Assembly (NCBI GenBank): GCA_029204225.1
Contig: CM055110.1
Location: 1,936,659 to 2,000,658, forward strand
DNA: 64,000 bases
From: Diphasiastrum complanatum
Lineage: Eukaryota > Streptophyta > Lycopodiopsida > Lycopodiales > Lycopodiaceae
Reading direction: 5' to 3'
Shown: positions 10,063-21,969 of the stretch, piece by piece
How the letters are laid out: the number at the start of each line of letters is the position of its first letter
How positions within the stretch are numbered: the first letter of the stretch is position 1
The notes under the pieces: model-generated
The model's database searches: none
What the model saw: only the letters and a program-made list of their open reading frames with translations
Told to the model about the DNA's origin: nothing
Translations under genes and position numbers: made by a program

Positions 10063-10688
10063 AACTATCCAAAGACATGTGCCCCAGAACGAAGGCAGAT
10101 CAGCAAGAAATGTGCAAGTACCTTCATCAGTCAGTCATAGGTTCTACTATGTACTCTATGATCTGCACACGACCTGATCTTGCATATGTTGTAAGCACAC
10201 TGTCGCAATTCATGTCCAATCCCGGCCTGCAACACTGGAAAGCCCTGCAAAGAGTTCTAAAGTACATTCAAGCCTCAAAGCACTATGCCTTGACTTACAA
10301 CGGAAATTCAAAAGCTGCACTCACATTGACTACCTATTCATATTTCGATTGGGTAGGAGACGTGGATACCGAAAAATCCACATCAGGTTATATTTGTTTT
10401 CTTGCAGGAGGACCCATTTTATGGAACAACAGAAAGTGTAAATGCATTTCATTGTCCTCTACAGAATCCAAATATGTTGCAGCTACATCAGTAGTGAAGG
10501 AGATCATTCCTAAACACATAGAAGTTCAGTTCCATTTTCTTAGAGAGAAAGTTCAGAACCAAGATGTTGCACTAAGTTACTGTCATACAGACAGTATGTT
10601 GACTAATATTTTGACAAAGCCATTGTCTAGAGATAAACATTCTACCTTAGTAGATATGATAAATCTCAAGTACAGTTCACATTCGTAG
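10063..10688 (+). pseudogene. pol: Copia RT C-terminus and RNase H (element A)
   Basis: Begins with LSKDMCPRTKADQQEM and continues TRPDLAYVVSTLSQFM, the conserved block after the copia RT, followed by RNase H (YFDWVGDVDTEKSTSGYICF, SLSSTESKYVAA). Near SVVKEIIPKHIEVQ about 40 residues of the usual sequence are missing. The frame closes with ILTKPLSRDKHSTLVDMI and a stop 19 bp before the LTR, the standard copia ending. The YVDD region and everything upstream are lost. Confidence 0.85.
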
Positions 10689-10700
10689 TAGTTAGCTTAA

Positions 10701-10707
10701 GGAGGAG
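10701..10707 (+). promoter_or_regulatory. Polypurine tract of element A
   Basis: GGAGGAG, preceded by AA, sits immediately before the TGTTGGAA start of the LTR. This is the expected plus-strand primer position. Confidence 0.75.
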
Positions 10708-11011
10708 TGTTGGAATTTAATCTAAGTCCTCCTCATCCAACAGCCCTTCTTCCTTCTCTGATTTTTACTCTCTCAGATGAAACCTGCAGAAAATGAACTA
10801 TTTTTTAATAGTCTGCATGTTTGAACTAATTGTCGCCATAGTCTGCATTTTTACTCAAGAGTTTTCACAGGCGAAAAATTCGACACCCGACATTGTTGCT
10901 TCTTTTTACATTAATTTGCAACTAAGTGTTTAGCGACACTTATCTAAGTTGTTTTTGGGCCAATTAGGCACTTCCAGAAAAGCGACACATTTTGCGAAAA
11001 ATGCAAAAAAT

Positions 11012-11170
11012 GCGACACTACATTTTTACATGCAGTTTTTGATAGGCGACAATTAGGACAAAATGCGACACTGCATTTTTACATGCAGTTTCTAACAGGC
11101 AACAATTAGGGCAAAAAGCGACACCGCATTTTTACAAGCAGTTTTTGACAGGCGACAAAAAGGCAAAAAA
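11012..11170 (+). repeat. 53-bp tandem sub-repeat in the LTR of A, three copies
   Basis: GCGACAC recurs at 11012, 11065 and 11118, an exact 53-bp spacing. Each unit reads GCGACACnnCATTTTTACA, then a GCAGTTT segment, then an AGGCGACAA segment. The copies differ by a few bases. Confidence 0.9.
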
Positions 11171-11471
11171 CCTGATACTACCGTTTTACAAGATATACTA
11201 CACAGGCGACACTTTGTAGAAATACACAATGTTCCAAGTACAATGGTCTACATCTTCATGCTCCAATAATAACTATTCTAATTAGGCAGCTAATCAGCTG
11301 TCAAGTGATCTTGTAAACGTAAAGCTAGAATAATGCAAGATCTTCTAGCTGCTATAAATGTAATTGAGCGATTGAAGATACATAGAGTAGTCATTGTAAG
11401 TGTCATGATAAGTCATCTGACACAGATCTAACGACTATAACGGGTCTTATAGTAGCTGACTCCTCAGAGTT

Positions 11472-11473
<2 letters not shown>

Positions 11474-11510
<37 letters not shown>
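11474..11510 (+). repeat. (GA)n microsatellite
   Basis: Uninterrupted GA dinucleotides within the LTR of A. The homologous place in the LTR at 206-960 has a shorter mixed AT/TC run, so the tract is a changing part of this LTR family. Confidence 0.95.
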
Positions 11511-11512
<2 letters not shown>

Positions 11513-12255
11513 CAGAATGTTTCAAAATTGCTTTGAATTTGTAAGTAGGATCACGCGCCTATCATGGCGATTGTATTGTGATTAGATCGTTGTTACTATA
11601 ATTTCATTATACAGATTCACTATTGTTCTACATCCTTTTGCATTCTTGTTGAATAATAACTCTCACTCCTCTTATACAACACTATTATCAAAGAATTGTA
11701 TGGATGTCTCTGACGTCATTTGTGCGAACACACTGTGTGTGATCTGTGATTGATTGTGATACTGTTCTGGTTGCGTCACACACATTTATACTGTTTCAGT
11801 TACTCTAACATGGATTTTCAGACGACACTTGCAAGTAATAATTCCCACTAATGTGCGCAGGGAATTAGCCGAAGCGGTTAGACATAACTTTTAGCATAAA
11901 CTCCTTCAACTCTGAATGAGCTATGTGTTCAGATAATGGGATTGATTGAGGCTCTGTCTTGTTTGCTTCCTGCGATAAGAACTAATTCTCTGTGTTTGAT
12001 TAAAAAGAACTTTTAGCTGATGTGATTCTGCTTGATGAATCTAATTGCTAGTTGCTGTCAGTTCTGACTGTTTTCCTGATGCCTGAAAAGCCTGAAAGAT
12101 AAAGTCATTCTTACAATTACAGACCTTGACCAAATCGTTTCATCATTGGTGTTCCTAGATGCCAATTTACCCAAATATCTTTGGATAACCAGTTATTCAC
12201 TGTAGTATTCATCGTGAACTTTATATACTCTAGTCTGTTTATCATCATACATACA

Positions 12256-13280
12256 TTACCATGAAAAAGATGAGATTATTCTCTCTCTTGGGGAATGATC
12301 AAACCTTCTATACTACGTAATTCATTGATTTTGTGGAAATCTATAATGGCTGTTGTTCAGTGCCAAGGCTTTTCAATTGCTTTTGTAACCCATATGTAAC
12401 ATATGGCTCTTGGTTGTTGGCTTTTGTATATTCCACATTGGAAACAGTTGGCCTTTGGATTTCTCTATCTCTACTTGTATAAATAGGCGTCCTCAGGGGA
12501 GGAAGAGCCTGAATAGGCTAGAAGAGGTTGAATGCTTCTAATTTATACTTGATGAAGTATACAGTTGTTCTTCTAGAATATTCATTGATAAAGGTAATGA
12601 AAAATTTGGCATCTTTCAATGCCAAAGTTTGCATTGGGTTACATATATATGTATGTACACTATCTAAAAGATCTTTAGCTACATGCGGATGACCTGATCT
12701 AAATGGGTTCCTAGCCTACTTTCCTATCTGACATGGAGTTTTTGGCTGACATGGAACTCCTATCTGGCCAACATGGAGTTCGACTTTCCTATCTGGATAG
12801 TCAAGATCAAATACAATACAGTGTTTAGACATGTTTAATACAAATGCATAATATTAATGACCAAGTCTATAATGCCAACGTAATCCTTTATTGATGTGAA
12901 CTGTGGTATCTGGAGCTTGATTGATAGTAGAATAACAATGAATCAGCCTATACAAATGTCCGTGCCTCTTTTTGAGTGAAAGGATATTGTCTGTTTTATC
13001 GATGACTCTGCATTGATTAGTTTCAAACTCTAGCTTATGTCCTAGATCTATAAATCTGCTAACAGATACTAGATTCATAGACAAATTTGGTACATGAAGG
13101 ACCTTAGATAATAGCTTAAACTAATCATTTTGGAAGCTTAGTCTTACAGTACTTCACCTTCGATAGCATGTGTGCTATTGTCGCCAAAGTGAACATAGTT
13201 TTTGATACTATAAGGCATGTAGGACTGAAAAAATTTGACTGAATTGGTCATATGTTCATTGGCTCTAGAATCTAAGAACT
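12256..13280 (-). pseudogene. Copia C: protease, pre-integrase and integrase relic
   Basis: From 13280 leftwards the frame gives FLDSRANEHMT (protease active site DSGA changed to DSRA). The 12854-13084 segment reads LVSVSRFIDLGHKLEFE and ends with the zinc-finger start LRWHYRLGH. Further left, about 12500-12660, AKFFITFINEYSRRTTVYF corresponds to copia integrase, with FIDDYSR altered. It stops at the LTR end of A (12255). 12256-12500 is not clearly recognisable. The upstream part of the same element lies at 21970-22068, on the far side of R. Confidence 0.8.
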
Positions 13281-14427
13281 TGTTGGCTGATTCTGTCGAA
13301 TCCCCAAGATACTCAGACAGAGCAACTCAAGAGCATCTCTCACCTTAGAACGAGGAGGTCTCTGAGAAGACGAGACTAATGAAGACTAAGATTCGAGTAT
13401 GAGAGCCAAGGAATACTAGTTAGTAATGACAAGTAAGAACTGTGTAAGCCTCATGGTGAATCCCAAAAGATGGAATGACCATGTAGGGACTAGTATTTCT
13501 AAGCAAATGTAATAAATGCAAGTAGACCCCTCTTAAAGAAAGTAGAGTGAGCCACCTTTTGATGGTGACCTCTAGCCACTTGTAATTTGTGAAATGTGGA
13601 AATTCCACTAGGATGCCACCTAAGTAGCTCTCTTGCTTATTTAAGAGACTCCCTCTTTGTGTAGAGGAGTTTTTTGTGATTTGTATCAACTCCATGCTGA
13701 AATGAGAAGAGCCTTCACGAGTTTGGTGCAACCATTGAGCTCCTTGATCATGTTTGTTTCTTGAGTGATGCATTTATGATCTTGCCCTTCCCTCCATTTG
13801 TGTGTGGTTGTGGACTATAGAGTGGATTAGATTTGCTGCTTTGTAGAGTGGATTAGCTTTCTTGCTTTCTTGTGAATTAATGTAGAAAGCAGCATTCAGG
13901 TAAACTAAATAGACTGGATCTGTGGTGTAATTCTTGCATATCTTTGTACAATCCAGTTCTTGATGTTTTTGGGATGTCCAAGAATGCATAGACTGGTTGG
14001 TTTCTTGATTTTTGGACTCCTAACATGCTGTAGATTAGTTTCTTGTTTCTTGTTTAGTGGATCTATGCAAGTTCAATAGTGTAGGATTTGATTCAGTTCG
14101 TTTTTTAAGGGTAGGTAGCTGTAGAAATTCATTGAACGTTCATTGGTTTTCATACTGATCTATGAATGAGCGTTCTTGGCTTACATCTCTATGTACAATG
14201 TAAGTGTGTTCAAGAGTGACGACCCTGAGTAGTCCTTTGACAGACAGGACAAAGAAAATCTATACTACAACGTCTACTTGTTTCCTTCTACCTGGTTTGG
14301 CATCGTAAATTCAAGAAACCATCTAACGAATGTCTTTGAGCCTAGTAACAGGCAAAAACGGTTCTAAAAAAGAGCCAAAAAGAATCAAAGAAACGACAGA
14401 TCCTCTGGAGCAGGGGGTCTGTTAACA
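13281..14427 (+). mobile_element. 5' LTR of R
   Basis: TGTTGGCTGATT ... GTTAACA, 1147 bp, repeated at the far end with scattered substitutions. Several 60-120 codon open frames inside it are on both strands and show no domain; I treat them as non-coding. Confidence 0.88.
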
Positions 14428-14441
14428 TTTGGCACCATTGC
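14428..14441 (+). promoter_or_regulatory. Primer-binding site of R
   Basis: TTTGGCACCATTGC immediately follows the 5' LTR. It is the same type of site as in L and resembles the TGGCGCCGTTGCC primer sites of plant Tat/Athila-like gypsy elements, with changes. Confidence 0.65.
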
Positions 14442-14699
14442 TACTTGAACCCCAATGCATACTACATCCAACAACACAGCAACAAAGTCCACACTCAAAT
14501 TACTGCACACACACTCCAATTTTTTCACCACATCTGAGTTTCCGCAACTGAACAGAGCCACTTCAATGGCTATCTCCTCGCCCACATCCACAGGCTGTTA
14601 GAATCACAAATTTGTTGTTCTTGCAAAGACACTAACGGATTTGGATTTGATTCTACTCAAGCTCACGCTCCTCCCATTTCCCACGCTTGAAATCTCAAC

Positions 14700-15160
14700 C
14701 AAAGCCCCATCTTCGAATCTCAACCAACACACACTCTCCGATCTCAACCGACGGTCATCCGTTACATCTTGACCGACGGTGATCTATTGAGATCTCAACC
14801 AACGCACTACATCAGATCTCAACCAAAGCCATCCTCTCAGATCTCAACCGATGCGCTACACTCAGATCTCAACCGACGATTAGTATTAGATCTCAACCGA
14901 TGGCCACTCTCAAATCTCAAGCGACGGCCTCAGTCAGATCTCAACCGATGCCCACTGTCTAATCTCAACCGATGGCCTTCAGTTAGATCTCAACCGACGG
15001 CATGTATCAGATCTCAACAGACGGTCTGCTTCAAATTTCAACCGACAGATAGTCTCAGATCTCAACCGACACACTCTGTCAATTCTCAACTGACAACCAA
15101 TCTCAACAGACAACCAGTGTGAGATCCCAACCGATGCACTCTGCTAAACCTCACCCGGAG
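14700..15160 (+). repeat. 24-bp minisatellite, block 1 of R
   Basis: About nineteen units of CAGATCTCAACCGACGG plus seven to eight variable bases. Successive units at about 15000-15100 are exactly 24 bp. It is colinear with the inverted L block at 8060-8590. It creates a 117-codon frame (14769-15122) that I do not call a gene. Confidence 0.9.
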
Positions 15161-15639
15161 CCATAGCTCAATTTTCAACTAGAGCGCTCGTTCAAATCTC
15201 AGCCCAAGGGGTTCCTCACCATCGAAATGGACCACCTTTGCAACCAAAGCACCTTCCGCCTCCATCCCCAATCACCCGTCGCAACCATCGCATTCCATAG
15301 AAGGTCACAACCATCGCAACCATCGTAATTACCCTTCATCCGCATTCCATCGCACCATTCGCATACACCGTCACGATCGCCTTCCGTCGCACACAGCCGC
15401 ATTCAACCACACACAACGCACCTTCAAACATCCTCCACATAGAGCCGCAAACAGACCACCTTCCACATTTCACCGCAATTCGCCCTTGAACGGTCACCCC
15501 GCATTCCACCGCATTCCATCACCACAACCACATCCCAACGCATACACCCGTTGCCACCAAACTCCATCCCGTTGCGACCGCATTCAATCGTAATCCCTAT
15601 TTGTCCTAGACAAACCTCAACGCTCATCCCCTAAAGCCT

Positions 15640-15905
15640 CAATGAAATCTCAACCGATGGCCTGTATCAGATCTCAACCGACGGCAAGCTTTAGATCTCA
15701 ACCGACGGCCTATGTCAGATCTCAACCGACGGTCCTGTATAAGATCTCAATCGATGGCAAGCTTCAGATCTTAATTGATGGCCCTGTATCAGATCTCAAC
15801 CGACGGCCTGCTTCAGATCTAAACTGATGGCCTTGTATCAAATCTCAACCGATAGACTATATTCAATCTCGACCGACAAGGTCCCTCACAATCTCAACCG
15901 GACCA
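15640..15905 (+). repeat. 24-bp minisatellite, block 2 of R
   Basis: About eleven units with the same core, matching L 7368-7645. The 480 bp between the blocks and the stretch to about 17160 are rich in CGCAACCGCATT-like words and carry no recognisable gene. Confidence 0.88.
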
Positions 15906-17216
15906 CATCCACGCCAGCCACAGAACTTTCAAACGACCATCACAATCAATGAGTACAATAGACATCACATTCCACACCTTGCCAAAAAACCGCATTTTGT
16001 TTGCATCCGTCGCCCTCTATCTTTGTTTGCATCTGACTCCCTCTATCTCCATTTACATCTACTGCTATTTGACTCCGTTTACCTCTGCTATCTTTACACA
16101 TGCTTTCAATAGACATCCATCTGCCTCCCAGTTCCATGCGATGGCCTAGAATTGATGCTACATCCAACAGTTTGAATCACTAATCTATATCAGACGCTGT
16201 TCGGAATCATATCTGATGACCTGCACTCAACCGCCCACACACCCCCTCATCTGACTGGACTGAGCCAACGCACTCCTCACTAGACCACCTTCCACCTCCA
16301 TCGCCACCACCACCGTAGTGACCACATTCCATTGCCACGAGCCTCCAACTATCACATTCATCAGTAGCGACAACATTCACTCACCACCAGACAACCTACT
16401 AACTACTTCCGCCCTTGAACAGTAGCCACCTTACAGACCGCATTGCACTGACCGCATTACACTGTACCACACCACCCTCCGCACTCCATCGCAACCGCTC
16501 TGCAAACACTACAAACACCTGCACCCAGTCGTTGACACCGCCACCAGCCATTGAAACCACACCCAGCCGTTCAACCCGCACCCCATCGCAAGCCGATCTT
16601 CATCCACTAACAATTCACCTTCTAACCTCCGCAAACAACCCATATACCCTGTAGCAACCGTATTCCCATGAAGAGCAAGTCTTTCCCGTAGAGATCTCAT
16701 TCTCCCGTAGTACCCGCATACACCGCAACCACACCTACCTTCGCCCATCACAACCGCATGGAACCATCAACAAATGACCCTACGATTATCCATGACCACC
16801 TTCAAGCGCCACAGGCAACCCTCTACCTAGATCCACAATCAATCGTAGATACCGCAACGAATCCCGACTGTCCACTAACCCATAACGGACCACATTTACA
16901 CCACCACAGACCGCCTCATCCATAAAATAGCCCCCATTTAATTGCATCCCCATAGCACCACACTCACGATCGCATTTGCTTGCTACAACCGTAATAGACC
17001 TCTGACACCACAAACATCCACTGACACAACTACAACCGTCATCTAACGTAGCCACCGCAACCGCACTCAAATACAGCTAAACGTCATTGAACGCAGCTAA
17101 CCGCAACCACCCATCAACTACATCAGCTCGCAATCACTCGCACCCTATCACCGTAAACCGTAGGGACTGCAAAACAAAAAAACAAAAAAACCAACACAAA
17201 AAATCACCAGTACCCA

Positions 17217-18570
17217 ATGGACCAACAAAATGATCCTCAAGTCCCAGACGATTATCCATACGAGATCAGGTCCCCTATAGCTGAACAAATCAGACATCAT
17301 AGGTTCTACCGAATGCGGGCCGAACTACAAGACCAATCAACAGACCCATACGAGGGACAAGAACCTGATAGAGCCGAGTCCTCACGCGCACAACCTCGTT
17401 TTTATGGCACTGACCCCTCCCAGGTCAGAACCAACACTAATGAAATTCCTACTACTCATGGAGCTCATCTTGAAAGACGTACACCCAAACTAGACCTACC
17501 AAAGTTTGACGGTACTTTGGACCCTCAAAGAATTTTATAAATCTTTGAGAATGCATGTGATGCATATGGTGAAACATCCCCCGATGCTATGGTCCAACTG
17601 TTTTCGATGACCATGATCGCTAAGGCATGTGATTGGTTTTTCAACCTTGATCGTGACGAAAAGACAGACTGGTCAATTTTAAAAGAGTCCTTTATCAAGC
17701 GTTTTAAGCCCTTTTCCCTGGTAGAGAGTCCTTTTGTCAAATTGAGTAACATCAAAATGACAAAAGACGAACGTGTACGAGACTATATTGAGTGTTTCAA
17801 ATGACTCAAAAGTCAAGTACAAGAACAGCCCTCCGAACAGATGCTCATCATCTGGTTCTTAGTCGGCCTTCCAAGATGGATTAGACGTGAGCTTAAATCC
17901 AATGACAAATACACGAGTCTAAAGTTAGCTATGTCTGATGCCATCAAGGAAGAAGATGAAGGATCAGATGTTGATGAATCCAGGGAAAGGCGCACACCAC
18001 GTGCTCCTGTCCATGAGTCAAAGCCGATCGAGGACACCCGAGATCAGATTTGGAAATCCCAGTTGGAGTTGCTTAATAAGCAAACATCAACTACATATGG
18101 AGAAACTCACCAATGAGTTTCAAGCTACCCTAAAGTCTATCCAAAGCAATATGCCTGGTCAGCAAAACCCTGCACAGGTACCTTATAGACGAAAAATAAT
18201 ATGGTGCCCACACTACTGGGCTACGCATGCTGTTGATGCTTGTCCTTCATATCGACCTATCCAAGCGCATAGAGTCCAACAATATGAAGAACACCCATCA
18301 CAGTCTGGACATGCCTTGCCTTATCATGACTATCCATCAGAAAGTCCAGAACCATTAGCCCTACAAGATGGCTATGCCGTCATACAAGGGCCATTGCACA
18401 CCAGATGTTTCATCTGTGGAGAAACTGGCCACTTCATGGTTGATTGTCCAGTGAAGACCAAGTACCATGCTGAGTGTCCTGACTGTATCAGAAAAAACAA
18501 TTTTAAAGACTGTCCGAGACAACCGACCAAGATCCTACTTGCCCGTCACGTTAGTTATGAATCACAATAG
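17217..18570 (+). pseudogene. gag: Gypsy gag of R, with two stops and one frameshift
   Basis: Capsid/nucleocapsid precursor. It starts MDQQNDPQVPDDYPYEIRS; the retrotransposon gag core follows (WFFNLDRDEKTDWSILKESF near 17634-17693, VRDYIECFK near 17775-17802). In-frame TAA (17538-17540) and TGA (17802-17804) both fit C-to-T changes of CAA and CGA. The fragment at 42535-43270 keeps a sense codon at the second site. A frameshift near 18090 leads into the last third, which has a CCHC knuckle CFICGETGHFMVDC (18406-18447) and a second knuckle-like CPDCIRKNNFKDC whose histidine is asparagine. Length is about 450 codons; no protease follows. Confidence 0.82.
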
Positions 18571-20837
18571 GATCCTCACGACCACCATAGCAACACAACA
18601 GTTAAATCTGTTGCCCAACCGAGAAGTTTCTTGCAAACTTATACAACACCGCACAATACGCCAACGCCATAATGCAAAAAGACAATCTAAAATGAGTCCT
18701 TGTCGAAAGAAAGTGAAACCCATATTCTGTCATCTGCTACAATGTCCAACCAAGAACAATCTTCACAGGGAATTGACAGTTTTCCTCCTCTTCTGCAACT
18801 CAAATCTATTTGTCTTTCCACAAGTTGATAAGATTTCCAATGTGCCAATACACAATATTTTTCGGATTCGGAAATCCAGATAGAGATTCAGTTCTGAATC
18901 TCTTGTTCAAAGAGGTCCTTAGGACATAGTACCTCAACCATACCTGCATCTCAAGCTATATCTTACAACATCTGCTATCAATGATGGTAGATTTTTGTGT
19001 CACCAACCCTGCCTTGTTTTGACTAGGGCATGTCAGAGTAAGTCACATTACTCTACAACAAAAGGAATATTGCAACTGTCAAGGTACATTATCAATGTTG
19101 ATGAATGTAAGTTTTGTTAGACAAGTGCACTACAGTTCTCACTCTCTGTACAGTTTGTTTATTTCCTTGTTGCTCTTCATTCCTAGTGTGTGATTGATTT
19201 TTGCATGAGAAATAGCTACTACACGAGAGTCTTCTATAGAGCATCTCCAGAACACATTTTCATTCATCTATCCATCTTCAGATTATCTTGTACAATAGTT
19301 TAGAAGTTTTTGAAAAATATCAGAAATCCATGGACAGTCGGAGTTGATTCCTGTATCTCATTGCCAACTACAACAAGATCGAAACAAATTTAGTTAAAAT
19401 CTGTTCAATCTTTAGTATAGTCACATGTTCAACGAGTTTCAACTACGTGTTCCACATGCAGATCCAACCTTGAGCATGAACAGTCACCAGCAACAACATC
19501 CCCACCAACAGATTTTGAGAGGAGAGAGAGTGGATCTGCTTGGATCTACTGGAGCAGTTACGCTGCCAACAACAACACCAGCAAGATCGACAGCCAAGGT
19601 CACAAGTCAAATATGAAAACGACAAGGCTAAGAAGACAGATGGGCAATCCAAAGAGACTCAATCAGAAGGAGTACCCCAGTCACGACGAAGATCCTTCAG
19701 AAAGGAAAACACAAACATTGGAAAATCAGTCTCCTTCTTCAACCAATTTCTCGTCATACATATGCATCCATTCTCATGCCTATCGCCCAAAGCATCTACC
19801 GTTGTAACTACCACCCTTCCTTCCATCTGTTTGTTTATCATCAATTTACATTTCTTCTGAGAAATCCCTAGTTTTTTATAGTCTTATCGAAGCAGCTGAT
19901 AGATCATTGCAAATGTCCAATGGAGACCAACTGCCACCTACAATGGATGATCAGCCAAACGAAGATCTAAGAAGCAGGCAAAGCAGCCAGAACAAATAGA
20001 GAGAAAGATCCAAGAATCTGAGGAAGAAAGGACAAAACTTAAGCAACAGATGAGTCAGATCAACCTTGATCAAAAGAAACTGTCTGAGCAATGATAGTTG
20101 AATCCTCTCTTATGAAGCCCAAAGAGATCCAAAAGTAACGGATCAAAAGAAAGAGCTACAGAAAAAAGAAAGATGAAGACAACGTGAACCTGCAAATAAA
20201 GTGAGCTCCTCACCGAACAAGTGGTGGTCAGAGCTCGACATTGCAAATGTCCAAGGCTGCAATTGTAGAACTATCAGTTCCTTCATCTTTTCACCAAGCC
20301 TTCATCACGTTTCCTTACCTTTATCGAACTGTCCATCCAAATCTGTTCCTACCACCAATTTTTTATGAATCCATCCCCTTGAGACTGATAACCAAAGTTG
20401 GTGCAACCTGCAGATCAAAGGTTCTCCTTGAGACTGGAACTTCAACTGAGGGAAGAACCACGAAAACACCCAGAAGCAAATGGAGGATACAGACCTCCCA
20501 AAAGATAGAGTCTGCCTAGAAACCAAAGATGAAACCGTCAATGGCAGATACAATTGACAAACAAAGAGACACATGGAAAGCACTCGAGCATACAAGTTGT
20601 GAAGTTGCTAAGAGCTCTCCAATTTTGAGAATGTCAACCACTTATAGCAATAAGACATTCTGGTTAAACTACGGCAATTCGTAAAAAACAGTTTTTGTGA
20701 TAAAGACTGGCAACAATAAGCACTTGGTTTTATGTAAGCAAACGAGGATCTATGCTTTTCCAAGTGACGATCGAAGATGCCAATGCAAAGCGGAACGACA
20801 TCATCCAGTATGATTTGCAGTGGGTCCTGCAACACAT
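18571..20837 (+). other. R internal region downstream of gag, no pol
   Basis: About 2.3 kb in the place where protease, RT, RNase H and integrase would be expected. None of their motifs (DSGA, YVDD, HHCC, DDE) is visible in any frame. It holds the short Gln/His-rich frame at 19425-19616 shared with L, and an A-rich stretch with Lys/Glu/Gln-rich short frames near 19920-20200. Parts recur at 4425-5070 and 9842-10062. Confidence 0.6.
19425..19616 (+). other. Short Gln/His-rich ORF of R (counterpart of 4533-4730)
   Basis: A 63-codon frame starting MFNEFQLRVPHADPTLSMN with QQQHPHQQ and ending KVTSQI. It has the same limits as the L copy, but the frame is briefly different around a purine tract (RGERVDLL against GGGESDPL). 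No known domain. It is either a small accessory product or chance. Confidence 0.3.
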
Positions 20838-20851
20838 TAGGGGTGGAATGA
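20838..20851 (+). promoter_or_regulatory. Polypurine tract of R
   Basis: TAGGGGTGGAATGA lies directly before the TGTTGGCTG start of the 3' LTR. Confidence 0.65.
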
Positions 20852-21969
20852 TGTTGGCTGATTCTATCGAATCCCCAAGATACTTGAACAGAACAACTTA
20901 AGATCACCTCTCGCCTTAGACCGAGGAGGTCTCTGAGAAGACGAGACTAATGAAGACTGAGAGCCCAGGAATACTAGTTAGTAATGACAAGTAAGAACTG
21001 TGTAAGCCTCATGGTGAATCCCTGAAGATGGAATGACCATGTAGGAGCTAGTATTTCTAGGCAAATGTAATAAATGCAAGTAGACCTCTCTTAAAGAAAG
21101 TAGAGTGAGCCACCTTTTGATGGTGACCTCTAGTGGAGAGCATTATTTCACTTGTAATTTGTGAAATGTGGAACTCCACTAGGATGCCACCTAAATAGCT
21201 CTCTTGCTTATTTAAGAGACTCCCTCTTTGTGTGGAGGAGCTTTTTGTGATTTGTATCAACTCCATGCTGAAATGAGAAGAGCCTTCACGAGTTTGGCGC
21301 AACCATTGAGCTCCTTGATCATGCTTGTTTCTTGAGTGATACATTTATGATCTTGCCCTTCCCTCCTTTTGTGTGTGGTTGTGGACTGTAGAGTGGATTA
21401 GATTTGCTGCTTTGTAGAGTGGATTAGCTTTCTTGCTTTCTTGTGGATTAATGTAGAAACCAGCATTCAAGTAAACTAAATAGGCTGGATCTATGGTGTG
21501 ATTCTTGCATATCTCTGTACAATCCAGTTCTTGATGTTCTTGAGATGTCCAAGAATCAATAGACTGGTTGGTTTCTTGATTCTTGGACTTCTAACATGTT
21601 ATAGATTAGTTTCTTGCTTCTTGTTCTGTGGATTTATGCAAGTTCAATAGTGTAGGATCTGATTCAGTTCATTTTTTAAGGGTACTGATTTGCATACTGA
21701 TCTGTGAATGAGCATTCTTGGCTTGCATCTCTATGTAGAATGTAAGTGCGTTCAAGAGTGACGACCCTGAGTAGTCCTCTGACAGGCAGGACAAAGAAAA
21801 ATTATACTACAACGTCTACTTGTACCCTTATGTCTGGTTTGGCATCGTAAAATCAAGAAACCATCTAACGAATGCCTTTGAGCCTGGTAACAGGCAGAAA
21901 TGATTCTGAAAAAGAGCCAGAAAAAATCGAAGAAACAACAGATCCTCTGGAGCAGGGGATTTGTCAACA
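20852..21969 (+). mobile_element. 3' LTR of R
   Basis: TGTTGGCTGATT ... TTGTCAACA, 1118 bp, colinear with the 5' LTR. Small indels and many substitutions separate the two, so R is not a recent insertion. Confidence 0.88.

Larger units (their letters stand above)
10708..12255 (+). mobile_element. 3' LTR of element A (about 1.55 kb)
   Basis: Starts TGTTGGAATTT after the polypurine tract. I place the end at CATACATACA (12255) because the match to the minus-strand LTR at 28882-29795 stops at exactly this point, and no primer site follows. It contains a TATAAAT box at 11353-11359, three 53-bp sub-repeats (11012-11170) and a GA microsatellite. The nearer TCTAACA at 11810 is an alternative end, but the shared sequence runs well past it. 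The 5' LTR is absent. Confidence 0.7.
13281..21969 (+). mobile_element. Element R: complete non-autonomous gypsy-type element
   Basis: An 8689-bp element with direct LTRs 13281-14427 and 20852-21969, primer site, long leader with 24-bp minisatellites, gag at 17217-18570, 2.3 kb without pol, and a polypurine tract. It is flanked by GAACT and AAACT (13276-13280, 21970-21974), a 5-bp target duplication with one mismatch. Removing R rejoins the host copia C in frame. With gag but no protease, RT or integrase it must have depended on a helper. Confidence 0.88.

Noticed and set aside
11855-11900. tRNA-like phrase GGGAATTAGCCGAAGCGGTTA
   Set aside because: No cloverleaf can be completed (no matching acceptor or T-arm), and it is repeated within LTR B.
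11811-12255. Sequence after TCTAACA as leader of a second element sharing the A LTR
   Set aside because: The same sequence in the two-ORF element also stops at CATACATACA, directly beside unrelated flanks in both places, so it is better read as the end of a longer LTR.
13420-13989. Frames of 117 and 71 codons as genes
   Set aside because: They lie within the R LTR, have broken counterparts in the other LTR copies, and lack domains.
14769-15122. 117-codon open frame with RSQPT repeats as a gene
   Set aside because: The frame is open because the 24-bp unit has no stop and is a multiple of three; it has no conserved start or context and other frames are open too.
14700-15905. CRISPR-like array of 24-bp repeats with variable 8-bp parts
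   Set aside because: The variable part is too short and degenerate, the repeats drift continuously, and the sequence lies in the leader of a plant retrotransposon. It is a minisatellite.
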